Under the pieces are notes generated by a model, which saw only the letters and a list, made by a program, of their open reading frames with translations, was not told the origin of the DNA and made no database searches. A program made the position numbers and the translations under genes. Shown one piece after another: positions 1-12,900 of a DNA stretch of 64,000 nt. Position 1 is the stretch's first letter, and each line of letters begins with the position of its first letter. The stretch is from Oxyruncus cristatus (Eukaryota; Chordata; Aves; Passeriformes; Cotingidae), in assembly GCA_013399855.1 (NCBI GenBank), contig VXAY01002346.1, forward strand, positions 370,910 through 434,909, written 5' to 3'.

Positions 1-3000
1 AGACTGAAGTGACAGTGTGGCAACACAAGGGGTAGGGAAATGGAGAGACCTAACTGGACTCCCTCCCACTGGGCTGACTGAATTGTTATTTACTGTGTAA
101 TGTGGTGTCTTTGTGGAAAATGCTAAAAGCTGAGAAACAAAAGGAAGCGCAGTTGTTATTTAATGCTTAGTCATTTTCTGTAACATTAAATAATAGTTTA
201 GATGTTAGAAATGAGCATCAATGATATTGTATGCAAACTGTATCCATTTTAATGGATTTCTTGGAAGGACTCAATAGGAATATCCACATAATCATAGAAG
301 CCTGTTAAAGTAATATCTGTGAATTTTTAAGCAGCAGGACTAATTGGGGACTGTGGGGTGGGGGGAAGGACTTGATTTATTTTATTTGTTTATATATTTT
401 TACCTCCCCTTGAGAGGAGAAAGATAGGGAGGAAGGCTCAGTGGAACACTGCTGCTTGTATAGGGAAATGTTTTATTCCAATGCTTTTATTTTGGAATCC
501 AGCTCTGGTTCTTCTTCTCCTCCTCAGTAATATTTTTAATTGTGACTTCTTGGATACCACTTATCACAGTATTTAGGGAGCAGAAAGGTATGTTTTGAAA
601 GGTGAGATTTGCTTTTTTATATACCCCCTTTTTTTCCTTTTTCCCTTTAATAGCCTTTCCTGCTGCTCTGTATAGGACTGGCTCCATGGCAAACCTGGAC
701 ATGCCTCTTGGTTGCACAGGACCTGTGAGGTTCTGTGGCTTCTAGACACTGCCTTTTCCAGGCTGGAAATCCCAGAGGCAGAAGTAAAGCACTCCTTTGG
801 GAGCAGCAACCTGAATGATGAAATTCAGTTTGTGCTCCAGCTGTCAGACACTGGGTGCTCAGCACATCCCAGGAGACACCTGCAGTTGTGTGCTCATGGC
901 ATTATTTTTTATGGACAATCTCTGAGAAAACTGTGCTCAAAGTAGTGCCCTACCTGAGGCTGTAGAGGCCAGTTTCTCTGCTTTCTTTCAGCATGAACCA
1001 CGCATTCTTAAAGATGGTGTTGCTGTTCCTTGCAATGATGATCAGCAGGTAATCATAAAAGGCTTCCCAGTGCTCAGCATCACTGAATATCCCCAGCAGG
1101 CTTGTTCCATAGCATGCCTGACCTCTGCAGCTGAGGCACCAGAGTGTCTTGGTTCATTTGCAGGCACAGACATGCCTTTCTGCTGTGGTCAGACCTCTGA
1201 ACTGGTGACCCACAAGTAAACATCCAGACTTTTTGCTTTTAATTTCCTTTTTCATCTTCCTTTTAACTTTCTGTCTCCTAATTTTTATAAGGTTGCTGTT
1301 CATCATATGTTACAGGAGAGCAATTCAGTGAGAGCCAGGCTGTAGGTCAGTGGTCTGTAACACATTATGAAAAAACTTCCAAGTGAAGGAGTAATGTCTG
1401 GTGGCCAGTGGTTCTGAGGCATCCAATCATAACAAGTCAGCAGCTGCACCAGCAAAGGGCCTTTTAACTGTTGATGTAAAAAGTTAAGAATATTGGGATA
1501 CGTAACTTTCCTGCCGTAAGAACATCCTAGAACTTGAAATGATGGAATCCAGTTCTCCACCTGGTATGTATTTGTGAGGAATCAGGTCAGAAAAAGAAGA
1601 AAATAACTTCTTTTTAATGCAACATTATGTTGAATAATGCTCACCAAACAAAAGGAGGGTGTTCAGGTTAAGGTACAGCAAATATGGGAAAGTAAAACAT
1701 AAAATAATGACTTCCTTTATTTTCACTCCGTAACAGCAGTCAGGTTTTGCCAGCTGTGAAGCAGAAAGTGATGAAGTTAGAAACCATGTATTGAGAAGAA
1801 TCACTTCCACTGGATTTCATCCATCCACAGAATTATTACTTTGAGCTCAGTTTAACTTGTTTCAGTTTTGGTTTTGGTCTTTTATGATTTATCCATTTAT
1901 TATTTCTGTTCCTTAACTTACTTGTGCTTTTTGCAATGTGTGAATATTGGATGTTGTCAGTTTTGCTGAGCTTCTTTTCATTCATAACCACAGAAAATAC
2001 CAACCCGATAGCAGGAAGTGCTCAGATGAGTGAACTGATCTAGTAGCTTATTCAATAAAAGTTGCATAACATTTATTCACGTTCACACTTGCAAGTCAGC
2101 AATGAATCACAGATGAAAATACCACTGTGAAATAATCAGCTGAATATTTTTGCAATACGCTATCTGAAGCAGATATTATAATGTCAGATCAGTTAGATGT
2201 TAGGCCTGCTGAACTGGTCAATGCTCAAAAATTGGCATGTTATAGTTACAGAATTATTATGACAAGATCTGATGTTTAAAGTACAGTTGATGAATAATGC
2301 TTGCTGTTGGGCAGTTGGTATTAATGTTTGTGTGAGACTGCAAACTGAATTTGGAGTCAGGAGTTTTATCAATTTTTCTCCTGCCTCTGAACTGAGCCAC
2401 TGCAAAGAAGAGAAGGAATTCTTTCAGACAGCATAATGTAGTGGTAAAGTATTGGAAGCTGTGCCTTCCAGTGGAGCCTGCATGGGTAAGAAAATGGCTA
2501 CTTTCCATGGCAAAACATTTTTTATAATGTGAACCTGGATATAAAGGTCAGGCTGTAATGGAGATTCAAGAGAGGCGATTACATGATGAGGCTGATGAGA
2601 GAACTGCTTAGCCAAGTAACTGCAAATTATAATACATAAGAGCATCTCTGAATAACCTTTTTCTTTCCTTTTATGGGGAGTATGAGCAAGCTGCTGGTAG
2701 AAGAAATATAGGACATAGGGAAAGAAAGAAATCTGTTCTGTTGCTGCTTGATTCAAAGGTCAGCTATAGAGAGAGGCTGAGAGAGACTGAATCACACTGA
2801 ACTAGATTGCTCAGAAACCTCTGATGTTGGAGAACTGTTGTGAGGTATCTGAAAAAGTGACCCAGTGGGTGTGAGTGGTTATCGTGTCTCTAGATGCCTA
2901 TAACTTGTGGTATGTAAAGTAAAACTATTTGGTATTCAGCAGTCTCATGTGACCTATATCTTTATTTGCTTTCCATAAAGATTGCCACTGAAGAAATAAA

Positions 3001-3083
3001 CTGTTCACCCACAACGTCCATTTAGCTGGAAAACTTTGACCCTTTTCAAGAGTCTGAAGGTAAATGGGTGTGTGAGATCTCAC
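1..3083. other. No supported gene; AT-leaning single-copy sequence
   Basis: All reading frames are short and without recognisable protein features, and no splice-site pair of good quality was seen. The stretch looks like ordinary intronic or intergenic avian DNA. The only hint of structure is a possible old SINE remnant at about 2430-2490, listed separately. Confidence 0.5.
2430..2490 (+). repeat. Possible MIR-like SINE 5' remnant
   Basis: The stretch contains GTAGTGGTAAAG followed about 25 bases later by TGGAGCCTGCATGGGT. This resembles the tRNA-derived head of MIR SINEs (GTGGTTAAG ... TGGAGCC...TGGGT). The B-box-like part that should follow is not recognisable, so the call is weak and the similarity could be chance. 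Confidence 0.2.
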
Positions 3084-3188
3084 CTCTGCAAAATTTGTTC
3101 CCAAGGTAGGAGAGCCTTGGCCACCTGTGTGGCAAAATCCAAAGCCAGCAGAATTTGCAGTGTCCAGCTGAGGGAGTGCTACCCAGGT
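3084..3188 (-). other. Candidate minus-strand internal exon (105 or 84 bp, phase 0)
   Basis: Read on the minus strand, a segment of exactly 35 codons is open from an acceptor TTTCTGCCACAG to a donor GCAGAG/GTGAGA. An alternative acceptor CTCCCTCAG at 3167/3168 gives 28 codons in the same frame. Both versions are multiples of three, and the peptide (it includes TANSAGFGFCHTGGQGSPT) is glycine- and serine-rich with no stop. The pyrimidine tract before the acceptor is only moderate. I recognise no protein family, no partner exon was identified nearby, and the whole could be chance in a frame that is open for about 120 codons. Confidence 0.2.
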
Positions 3189-3968
3189 CTGTGGCAGAAA
3201 CACAGTGTTTAAGTGGGTGCCCTGTGCTAAAAAAGTTATCAGCACAGATTTCAGCTTTACTGGCCTTTGTGCAGTAAATTTTCCTTTCATTCCTGTCTTT
3301 AGGAATACAGATGCTTTTCCTGCATTGAGGTCACTAGGCCAGGTGCATGGTCAGTCTGTCTGTCTGTCCCCATGGCCTTCAGTGAAACCTGTGCAAATCA
3401 GCTCCCTGAGTTTTGTGTAAAAAAAGTGAATCTGTCTCTTACTGATTCATTAAAGCAGAAGGAAGCTTCTGCTTTAGAAAGATTGAATTCCACTCCCCTG
3501 GAAACCATTCCTCAAGTGCAGCTGGGGGCTGAACATGCTATGGAGTAGTGACTGTGGACAGGGTTCAGTCAGCTTTACCTGTCTGCAAGTGGGTCCCTGT
3601 ACTGGCTCTGCCTGAGATGGGGTTAATTTACTTCCTAGGAGCTGTACAGTGCTGTGCTTTGGGTTGGTGAACAGAACTATTCTGATACCACCCAGATGTT
3701 TTAGCTGCTGCTGAGCAGTGCTTACACAGCGCCCAGGCTGTGTCCAGGCCTCACTCTGCCCCGCAGTGAGGAGGCTGGGAGGGGACACAGCCAGGACAGC
3801 TGCCCCCAGCTGACCAAAGGGATATTCCAGGCTGTACCGCACCATGCTCAGCAGTGAGGCTGGGGTGAGTTTTCCAGGGGTTGCCATTGCTTGGGAACTG
3901 GCTGGGTATTGGTGTAGCTGGTGGTGATTGCTTTTGTATCACTTATGTTTCTTTGGTTTGTTTTGCTC

Positions 3969-3969
3969 N
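3969..3969. other. Single unresolved base (N)
   Basis: One ambiguous base in otherwise unremarkable sequence. Together with the N at 5402 it marks a region of lower assembly quality just left of the 829-bp tandem duplication. Confidence 0.95.
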
Positions 3970-4572
3970 TTCTCACTTTTGCCCTTTCAGTTCTCTCCCC
4001 CATCCCACTGCAGGGCGTGTGAGGGAACACTTGTTGTGGGACTTGGTTTTCTCCTGCTGTGTCCTCTCAATGAAAAGCAGTCCCTTTTCCTGATCCTGTC
4101 TCCCCTGGGTAGTGTCTCAATGCTGTTTTGACTGGTCCAGCCCCAGGTTTTGGTGACTCCTGCTCTGCTGTGGATTTCTTGGCAATGGGAGATTTGCCTG
4201 ACTTTGTGAAACTTTTTTCTTTTTCCTTTGGAATCACTGTCAGTTCTTCTGCAGCCAAGAACTTTTATTGCCATTTCTGCAAGGGAGACTTAGCCAGCAG
4301 ATAATCCTGCTCCCTGAAACAGGGCCTGAGAAATTAAGCCAGCCTTTCTTTCTCATCTGTGAACATATGCTGTTTCACTGCCTTTTGATACTGTAAACTC
4401 TGGGATTAACATTGTTAAATACATATGTACTCTCTTAAATGCAGAGTTTGTATGATTCCTTATGAACAGAAATGGTTTATGAAGCAGTGGTCTGTTCTTC
4501 TTTCCTCCTCTTCTTGTTTATTGCCCATAATAAATATCCAGACTATCAGTATAAAATCTGCATCTGGTCCAT

Positions 4573-5401
4573 GTCTCGTGCTCCCCAGCCACTGTGCTGG
4601 CATCTTTCACTTCCCTGACAGTGTTATGACTTCTCTTCATCTCTACAATAACCTGACAGCCACATACTGAAGTCTGAGTTCCATACAGTTGCCCAAAATC
4701 CAGATTGAGATAGGATGAGTTACCCCATAGCAATTCACAGATTCCGAAACTTAATCCATGTGGGAAGGTACTATAAACTAGAAAAAGGCACTCTGAAGCG
4801 CAGCTTTATTGTTATAGGATGAGAACTGGGATACACTGTGTACTGGCTTTTCAGAAATGCCCAGCCACAGGGCCCTGGGCACATGTTTTGCTGACACCTT
4901 AAAAGCAAATACTTTTTACTGGCATAGTTTATGCCAATAAATGGATTAAGTGCTAGGCACAAAATTTAGATGTTATGTGTCACATGCAGACAGACTTCAG
5001 AGAGTTCTCTAGGTTATTTTTTTCAGGAACTCTAGGTGACAATGACATCATTTAACATGACAGTGTGTTCCCTCTGAGTCAGTTCCTGATGCAGACGATA
5101 GATCATATCTATAGCAGAGAAAGACAGTTGCAGAAATGTCATCAAACTACTAAAAAAGGCTCAGTTTGTAGTGTGTAGTACAAAACTGATCCTCATCTGA
5201 CTAAGCACTGTGCAGAAACCAAGCAACATTTCCAGGAAGCCCAAGCAGTGGGGGAAAGACTGTCATGGGACCCAGAAGCATGGGCCGTACCAGCTGGCAC
5301 TAGGGGAGGTGGCCCACGAGTTTCCCCATTCTCCAGTATGTGCCTGCAAAGCCATATAAATGCTGGCATTTCTGAGAGCATTGTGCACACAGACATTTTG
5401 A
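4573..5401 (+). repeat. 829-bp tandem duplication, copy 1
   Basis: This segment is repeated immediately to the right (5402-6230) in direct orientation at a constant offset of 829 bases. Along the compared length I saw one substitution: T at about 4772 is C in copy 2. The unit holds no recognised repeat family or gene. Near-identity in neutral sequence means either a very recent duplication or two alleles placed side by side by the assembler. Confidence 0.95.
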
Positions 5402-6230
5402 NTCTCGTGCTCCCCAGCCACTGTGCTGGCATCTTTCACTTCCCTGACAGTGTTATGACTTCTCTTCATCTCTACAATAACCTGACAGCCACATACTGAA
5501 GTCTGAGTTCCATACAGTTGCCCAAAATCCAGATTGAGATAGGATGAGTTACCCCATAGCAATTCACAGATTCCGAAACTTAATCCATGTGGGAAGGTAC
5601 TACAAACTAGAAAAAGGCACTCTGAAGCGCAGCTTTATTGTTATAGGATGAGAACTGGGATACACTGTGTACTGGCTTTTCAGAAATGCCCAGCCACAGG
5701 GCCCTGGGCACATGTTTTGCTGACACCTTAAAAGCAAATACTTTTTACTGGCATAGTTTATGCCAATAAATGGATTAAGTGCTAGGCACAAAATTTAGAT
5801 GTTATGTGTCACATGCAGACAGACTTCAGAGAGTTCTCTAGGTTATTTTTTTCAGGAACTCTAGGTGACAATGACATCATTTAACATGACAGTGTGTTCC
5901 CTCTGAGTCAGTTCCTGATGCAGACGATAGATCATATCTATAGCAGAGAAAGACAGTTGCAGAAATGTCATCAAACTACTAAAAAAGGCTCAGTTTGTAG
6001 TGTGTAGTACAAAACTGATCCTCATCTGACTAAGCACTGTGCAGAAACCAAGCAACATTTCCAGGAAGCCCAAGCAGTGGGGGAAAGACTGTCATGGGAC
6101 CCAGAAGCATGGGCCGTACCAGCTGGCACTAGGGGAGGTGGCCCACGAGTTTCCCCATTCTCCAGTATGTGCCTGCAAAGCCATATAAATGCTGGCATTT
6201 CTGAGAGCATTGTGCACACAGACATTTTGA
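5402..6230 (+). repeat. 829-bp tandem duplication, copy 2 (begins at an N)
   Basis: Direct copy of 4573-5401. The first base of the copy is an N at 5402, exactly at the junction, where copy 1 has G. The duplication ends at GACATTTTGA, after which unique sequence resumes. An N precisely at the breakpoint plus a single difference favours a joining artefact (false duplication) over biology. Confidence 0.95.
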
Positions 6231-6430
6231 AAACTGGGCTCCTTTAGTGTACTTTTGGAGAACTTGGACATCTATTTTGCAAATTCCTGGCTGTGATTTC
6301 TTCCTTTTAAACTAACAGTAGTTCAGCTTAACTACCTGTAAACTTGTTCTGAAGCAGGCACATGTGCTGCATTGAGGTATATGAGAGAAATTCCCTTTCG
6401 GAGCACTGGCACTGTTCCTTTCCCTGGAAT

Positions 6431-6922
6431 GAGGCTGCACCTTAAGTACTGTATCCAGTTGTGGGGCCCTTGCTACGGGAAGGACATTGGAGTCCTGGAG
6501 TGAGTCCAGAGAAGGGCAGCAAAGCTGGGGAAAGGTCTGGAGCACAAGTGTGATGAGGAGCAGCTGCAGGAGCTGGAGTGTTTAGCCTGGGAAAAAGGAG
6601 GCTCAAGGAGACCTTATCTCTGTCTACAACTCCCTGAAAGGAGGTTGTGCTCCTAAGTAACAAGTGACAGGATGAGAGGAAATGGCCTCAAGTTATATCA
6701 GGGATTGGATATTAGGAAAAATTTCTTCACCAAAAGGGTTATCAGATATTGCAACAGGCTGTCCAGGGAACTGGTTAAGTCACCATCCCTAGAGGAATTT
6801 AAAAGATGTGTAGGTGTGACATTTAGGGACATGGTTTAATGGTGGGCTTGACAATGCTGGGTTAAAGGTTGGACTGGATGATCTTAAAGATCTTTTCCAG
6901 CCTAAATGATTCTGTGATTCTG
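6431..6922 (+). mobile_element. CR1 LINE, 5'-truncated 3' end
   Basis: Non-LTR retrotransposon remnant in sense orientation. Diagnostic CR1 3'-region blocks appear in order: GTACTGTATCCAGTTGTGGG, GAGAAGGGCAGCAAAGCTGG, GAAAAATTTCTTCACCAAAA, CAGGCTGTCCAGGGAACTGG, GGTTGGACTGGATGATCTTA and the terminal ATTCTGTGATTCTG tail. CR1 copies are normally 5'-truncated, and this one keeps only about 490 bases of the non-coding 3' end. The partial ORFs across it are read-through of the untranslated region and code for nothing. Divergence from the family pattern suggests a moderately old insertion. Confidence 0.93.
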
Positions 6923-9900
6923 TTCTGACTTGCACACTGATCCATATACTGCAAACATCTGAAATCACCTAATATCCTTCAGGAAAGGCTTCCCCTATCA
7001 GGGATTATCTCACTAGCTCAGATATAAATAGACTCTACAGGATCAGGAATGATTTTTCCCAGTGATGGTTTTCCCTAGGTGTTTTCCTAAGTTTCCAGCA
7101 TCTGTCATTCAAGCTGATCATCCCACCTGTGAGGAAGAGTATGGGCTATCTTTCTGCCAAGTAGATTTACCATAAATAGCTTCTTGATGCAAATGGAAAT
7201 GTACAGCAGAGGTGAACCCTAAAACTTCTTCCTCTCTTTCCTCAAGTGATCAGTGACATTGTTGCTATAGGAAATCTTTAGTGTCCTTAATGTACCATCC
7301 TGTTTCTTATATAATTGAAATCAGAGGCACCTGGCCTATAAGACTTCAGACTTTGCATCAACTATTCAAGCACATGTTTTTGAATAGAAGAAGGAAAATC
7401 TCGATCTCACTAGATGATGGAGGAACCAGTGCAGTCACTACACAAATTTGCTCAAGGAAAAATATATAAAAATGCAGACCTAAATTCCTGGAGTCCCTTT
7501 GCGTGGTCTTCTTTCTCCTAGCTGGTTGTTGTTGTGGGATTTTTTGTTGTGGAAGCCAGGCTTAGTCAATTCTGTGTCTGTTTCCTACCTAATACCTTTC
7601 CAGCTTGTTCTGTGAGTTCAAGTGATAAAACCAAGTAATTTCATGCCCTTTGAAAACAGGTGAGTGGCTGGAGAACAGGTCCCTGGCCATGTGGATGGGA
7701 AGCTGCTGCACTATTTTACCCTTTTTGGGCATAAGTTACCCCATACTGATTACCCTAGAAAATATGTTTTCTTTAATTTAGCTGCCTGTGAAACTTAGCT
7801 TATTGTTGAGCTGCCTGTGGATATATCACAAAACATAGTTTGCTGTTTAATATTATTCACACATTGTGCCAGGGAGTTCTTGGTCTGCAGGTGGTTTGCA
7901 GACAGGTGACTGAAAATCTGCCATTGTTTTATTGGTCAGTTCCCAATTCATGCTGTAGTTCCAGTTCCTGAATGTAACTGCTCTAAGGAGAGCACTGACA
8001 GCATGTATTTCAATTGCACGGCTTGCATTGTTGCAGAGTAATTGTGTAATCCAGAATTTACTTTCAGTAAATATTAAAAAAATAAATGTGGACCTAAAGT
8101 TAGCTCCTCAGAGGATTTATCATTCTTCAGAATCAAATGCATTCACTCAGATTCAAGAAAAGCAACATAATTAAAGGCTCACTGTGTTTAGAATACAGAT
8201 ACTGATAGTTTTCCAAGTACTTTTGTTGATTTACTCTTAGCCCAGATTATTTACTTGGGTAATGAAACTGACTTTTGTTTTTTCTGTTTTCAAAATAAAA
8301 ATGTAGTGGAAAATGTGGTCTGGCTAGATCTGCTAGGCCCTGGGCTTGTGTTCTGTGCAGTTAAGTAGTTCAATACATTCTACCGTGGGAATATCCATTG
8401 CCTGCTTAAGAAACTTTGTTTCCTTTTTGGTGGTTTGTGTATTAAAAATAGGAAAGTAAGAAGCTGGGTTCAGTGACATTCGGCAGCACATATAACATGC
8501 TGGTAGGCGTTTGGGTTTAGGACAAACCTGTAAACTTCAAGTGGACAATGAGCTTGGGATCTCTGCTGGAGCTGGAAGGAGTGAAAGGTTTCGTGGTCTG
8601 TATAACCACCTTACCTTTTGGGTGCTGTCGGTGAGTAGCTCTCCTCAAAGCCTTTCCTGTGTTTCCCAACCAAACCCTGCAGCAGCCCCAGCACCTCTGC
8701 TGTCAGCTGTGCCTGCACTGAGGAGCACTAGAGCTTCCCTTGGGAACAGGACATTTCATTCCTGGGCTGCACTTCCCTGGTAATACCCAGGCAGTGCAGA
8801 GGTTGCTTGTGTGATCTGTAATGCTCCCAGCAGAGTGGTTGTTGTGTCTCCAGCAGCCTCCAGATTTACCAGAGGAGAGACTGCTGTTAGGAATGAGGGT
8901 TGGGAGTGCCCTGCATGGCAGGTGCTGGCTGGTTGCATGTGTTGGTCTCACAGCTGCCAGTGTTCTCTGGCCAGCTGAGCACGTCAGGGTTCATGTGAAC
9001 CATGACTGTGGTCAACAACAGCCCAGAACAAGGCGCTGCTTGTGCCCCTGCAGTGACAGCCAAACACCCCAGGGCACGGCTCACAGTTTAACAGCTTCTG
9101 ATGATTTTGCATAGCACAAGTGCTGAACAAAGCACAGTGAGTGAGGGACATGATGTAATGCATTTTCCAAGAAACCTAGACAGCAAATATCATAATAAAT
9201 CTCTTCAGTGAGTGGGATGCTTCTTGGGGAACTAAGTGGGCTGTACCCTGCAGCATCCAGCAGCAAGGGTGCTGCCTTTCTGATAGCAATATACTTACTC
9301 CATAGTGCAGAACTGCCCTGCTGTGTCTCAGAATAAGAGAAATAACATCATTGTATAGTCACATTCAGTCACTTATGATGTATTGGTGTCCTTCTCCCAT
9401 AACTGCCTAGTTTTTCAGTTGTACTGTGACGGCTCATGTTTGTACCAGAAATCTTGTACAGGCAAAATAAGGATGCAGGCTTAATTACCTGTTGCACTAA
9501 TTAGTGCAGTGCTATGACAGCAATTGTTTGTAAATTAGAAACTTTCATCTAATAATTAAGTTAGATTTTATTTTCATTTTGTGTGTTTGAATTTTGTAAC
9601 TTGCAGGACTTTTCAGAAATAATCCCATGCAGGCAGTTCTGATTGGAATGGGGTGATACTTACTAACATATGGAAATGCTTTAGTGATTATATGACAAAA
9701 ATATTAAATATTAAATAATACACTGGATGGCATTGTTTGGGTAAAAAGTGTTTGTGCATTATGATACTGAGAGCACACACCCTCTAGCAGGAGCTCACAG
9801 AACCCTCGGAAGGGGAGAAGGTTCCTATGTATTTGAAAGTAGCTGCATAAAGACAGGGTTAACTCCCTAGCTCAACTCTGAACAACAGGTTTTCTGTGGG

Positions 9901-12900
9901 CTAGGGAATTTCCCAGGTGAGAAACCCTGTAGATGAGGAAGCAACAAGTGTGATGAGGCAGTTCTCAGAAGCTGGCCCTTAGGGAAAGGGCAGGTGAGCT
10001 GTGGTTTTCTCTGTGCTGGAAGGAGTCAAGGTTCAGCATCTGTGACAGCTTACTGAACATGAATACCTTCAGGGTAAGGAAAGAGCCAGGCTGCATCCCT
10101 GATTTCCCTTTTAGTGGGAAATTAATTTTGTCAGTTGGCTGAGATAGCCTGCATTTGTTTTTAACAAGGAAGTGAGAGGGGAAAAACCCTGGGTTTCTCC
10201 TCTTGTCTCCTTTTCCACTAGATACTGGTCTTAGTGGGGGCCCTGCTTTCCAACTCGTGTGCGTGCCACCACTGAGGCTTTCTTACTCCTCAAGTCTGGC
10301 TTTGTTTCTTGAAGCTGTGCTTGTAGCAGTGTCCCTGGTGTGGAAAGACAGCTGTATTCAGCAAGGGCTCCCTAACTGTGTCCTTGAGGCCACCAAAATC
10401 AACAACGTTTCTGAAGTAGGACCTTAGAGTTTCTCACACAGGCAGGGAGTACAGCTCAGATAGCATCCCATGTGCACAGAGAGCATCCAGAGAACAAAAC
10501 TGTTTCATAAGAAAAACTGAGGCAAATAAATTAAAATAGGGAGAAAATACAAGCAAACAAAGGGGGAGCAGAAGGCTAGGTATTAAAAAAAAACCAAAAA
10601 AAAACAGCAGCAGCAAAGAGTCACTTCGAGATACTCAGGTCAAGCACTGTCCTTGGATAATGCTTGGAGCTTGGAAAACCCTCTTCTATCCCAGATTTCT
10701 GAATTTCCCAAAGCTGTCTTCAAGAGATACATCATATATGTTATGGACTTTGCACCATCTTTTATGAAGATTACTAGAAGGACTTTATGGAACTAGTGAA
10801 TGAAACAATTAAAAACACGAAAAGCATTCTTAATGTGAGTGACCCACGGGGCAAGGACACAGGGTTCCTGGAGGGCCTTTTCCCAACCCTGGAGCTCACT
10901 GCTTGTCACCAAGGATTGGCTCCAGTGGACACAGTGTCCGTTGTGTTCTGCACACGCGCTGTTCCTGTGTGTCCCAAAGATGCAATGACTGGAGGAGATC
11001 ACTGGCACAATCACAGACAAAGCTATGGAGTATCTCAGAGAGAATCTAAGCAATAAAACATCACACTGTTAATTAGCATGTTCCATGTGGTAAATAAAAG
11101 TGCTTTGACAATCGAGAGAGGGAAGGCTGTCAAAGCTTGACTGTAAATGTTGCTTAAGCAAATATTGCAGTTTACCTTGAAGGAATATCTCCTGTGCATA
11201 GTTTATCCAGTATTTGGAAGTCCTACAGTTTTGCATTCAGTGGGAAAAGAAGAATCTCCTCTCTATCATTTTCTGCCATCTGGAATAGGTTCACCATAGG
11301 CTTTCCTTAATTCTCCAGTTTATTTTTAACCTCCCTCTTACCCTTCTGCCGTAATTCTAATTTAGGTCTGATAAGTATTTGCAGAAGTGCCCCTTTCCAG
11401 CAAGCTGGTGCAAAACCCAGGGCTATGGGTCAAAGACAGGAGAGGAACACTTAGCACAGTAGGGTTTTAGCATTCTGTTGTATCTGTTATATGGGTTATC
11501 CAAAAATAACCCACCAACTAAGACTGCCTGTTTAATTCTCTGATAAAGATGTTGAGAAAACATTTCATTAATGTCCATCAAGAACCCATTTAACAATCCT
11601 GAGTCTCCTTTACTCTGCTATGACATGATTTGGTGTCTCTAGGTCTTTGCAAATATCATGAGTTAATGCTTCCCTGCACTGAGGTCTCTGTGAGCTCATT
11701 CAAGTTATACTACTGTACAGTGTCTTTCAAAAGATCTATTCCTTTCTCTCTTGCTGCATTTAGTTAACATATTTGTGCCTCATGGAAATAACCAATGCAT
11801 TACTGTCTCTTTACAGTGTTGTTCTCTTTCATAAGATCCTGGGCTTTTCCTGGCAGATTTCAGGCTCTCTGCAGAAGGGTTCCACAAGGCTATTGTCCCC
11901 CAGGAAACCTGGGACTTCTGGGGTTGGGAGCTGTGCAGTGCCGGTCACCTTTGTGGGCTGGGGGAAAGTCCCACCTGCTGCTGATCTTGCAATTAAAACC
12001 ATCAGGAGAGGCAGTGTGTCCCAGTTCAGCAGGTGCTGAGGCAGGGGGTGAGAGAGGCAGGAGAGAAGGCACTGAAAACATTTGTCTCCTGAAGAGCTGG
12101 AAGTGGAGGAGGAGGAAGAAGAGGTCTAGTTTTGCACTGAGGCAAGTGAAGAAGGTTGGTTATGTGAGTCCTGGGGTGAAAGAAGGCTTGTTGCTTCCAG
12201 AGCAGGGCTCTTGGCTAAGAGAGGAGCAGGAGTATCTGGTGCTTGGCTTATCAGCAGTGAGGTGGGGATGAGTCTGGGGCTTGGAAAGGCTGGACAAATG
12301 TCTTTGATTTTTATCAACCATCTGGAAGTTGCCCATTACCTAATTTAGCTGGTAGTTGTGTCAGTGAAGGGAATATGACCATTTCTCAGGGCAGTAGGAG
12401 AGGAAATCATCTGTTGTGCTTGTTACCATGACACCTCCCCCCGAAGTATGTTAGGAACCAAACATTAAAATGTTGAAATTAATAAAGAAGTGAGTGGTGG
12501 GGGACAAAACTTGCTATCTTTAGGTAGAAGCTTGCTTCATTCCTCTACTTAATAATGTGGATTGCTATGTAATCTTGAGCTGGCTTTGAATATGTTTGCT
12601 AGAAATTAAAATTCAGTAGTGACAGCCCATTGAGCCCTTGGTCCTGCAATGAGATATGTTTTAATGCAGAGCCCTAGAGTCTGGGGTATTTTTGCAGTCT
12701 GTTGAATGTGTAACAGTACCTCTGGCAGTAAATACAGATTAAAACAAATGACACAAGTAGTAGAGGTAAGACCACTGCTCTTCTTTGTCTGATCATAGTT
12801 CTGAATGCTTTTAATTTCTTCACAGGATGAAGGAATGTCCTTTTAAGAGGTCGCTGTCATTGTGTAACATATGTTTATAGTGAAATAGCTTTGGAACTTC

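Noticed and set aside
4571..6225. Paired identical ORFs in the 829-bp repeat
   Set aside because: They are duplicated only because the underlying sequence is duplicated, and nothing suggests coding.
11795..12271. 158-codon plus-strand ORF in a G+C-richer patch
   Set aside because: No domain, signal peptide or splice context; composition is low-complexity basic/glycine and the frame length is explained by stop-poor G+C-rich sequence.
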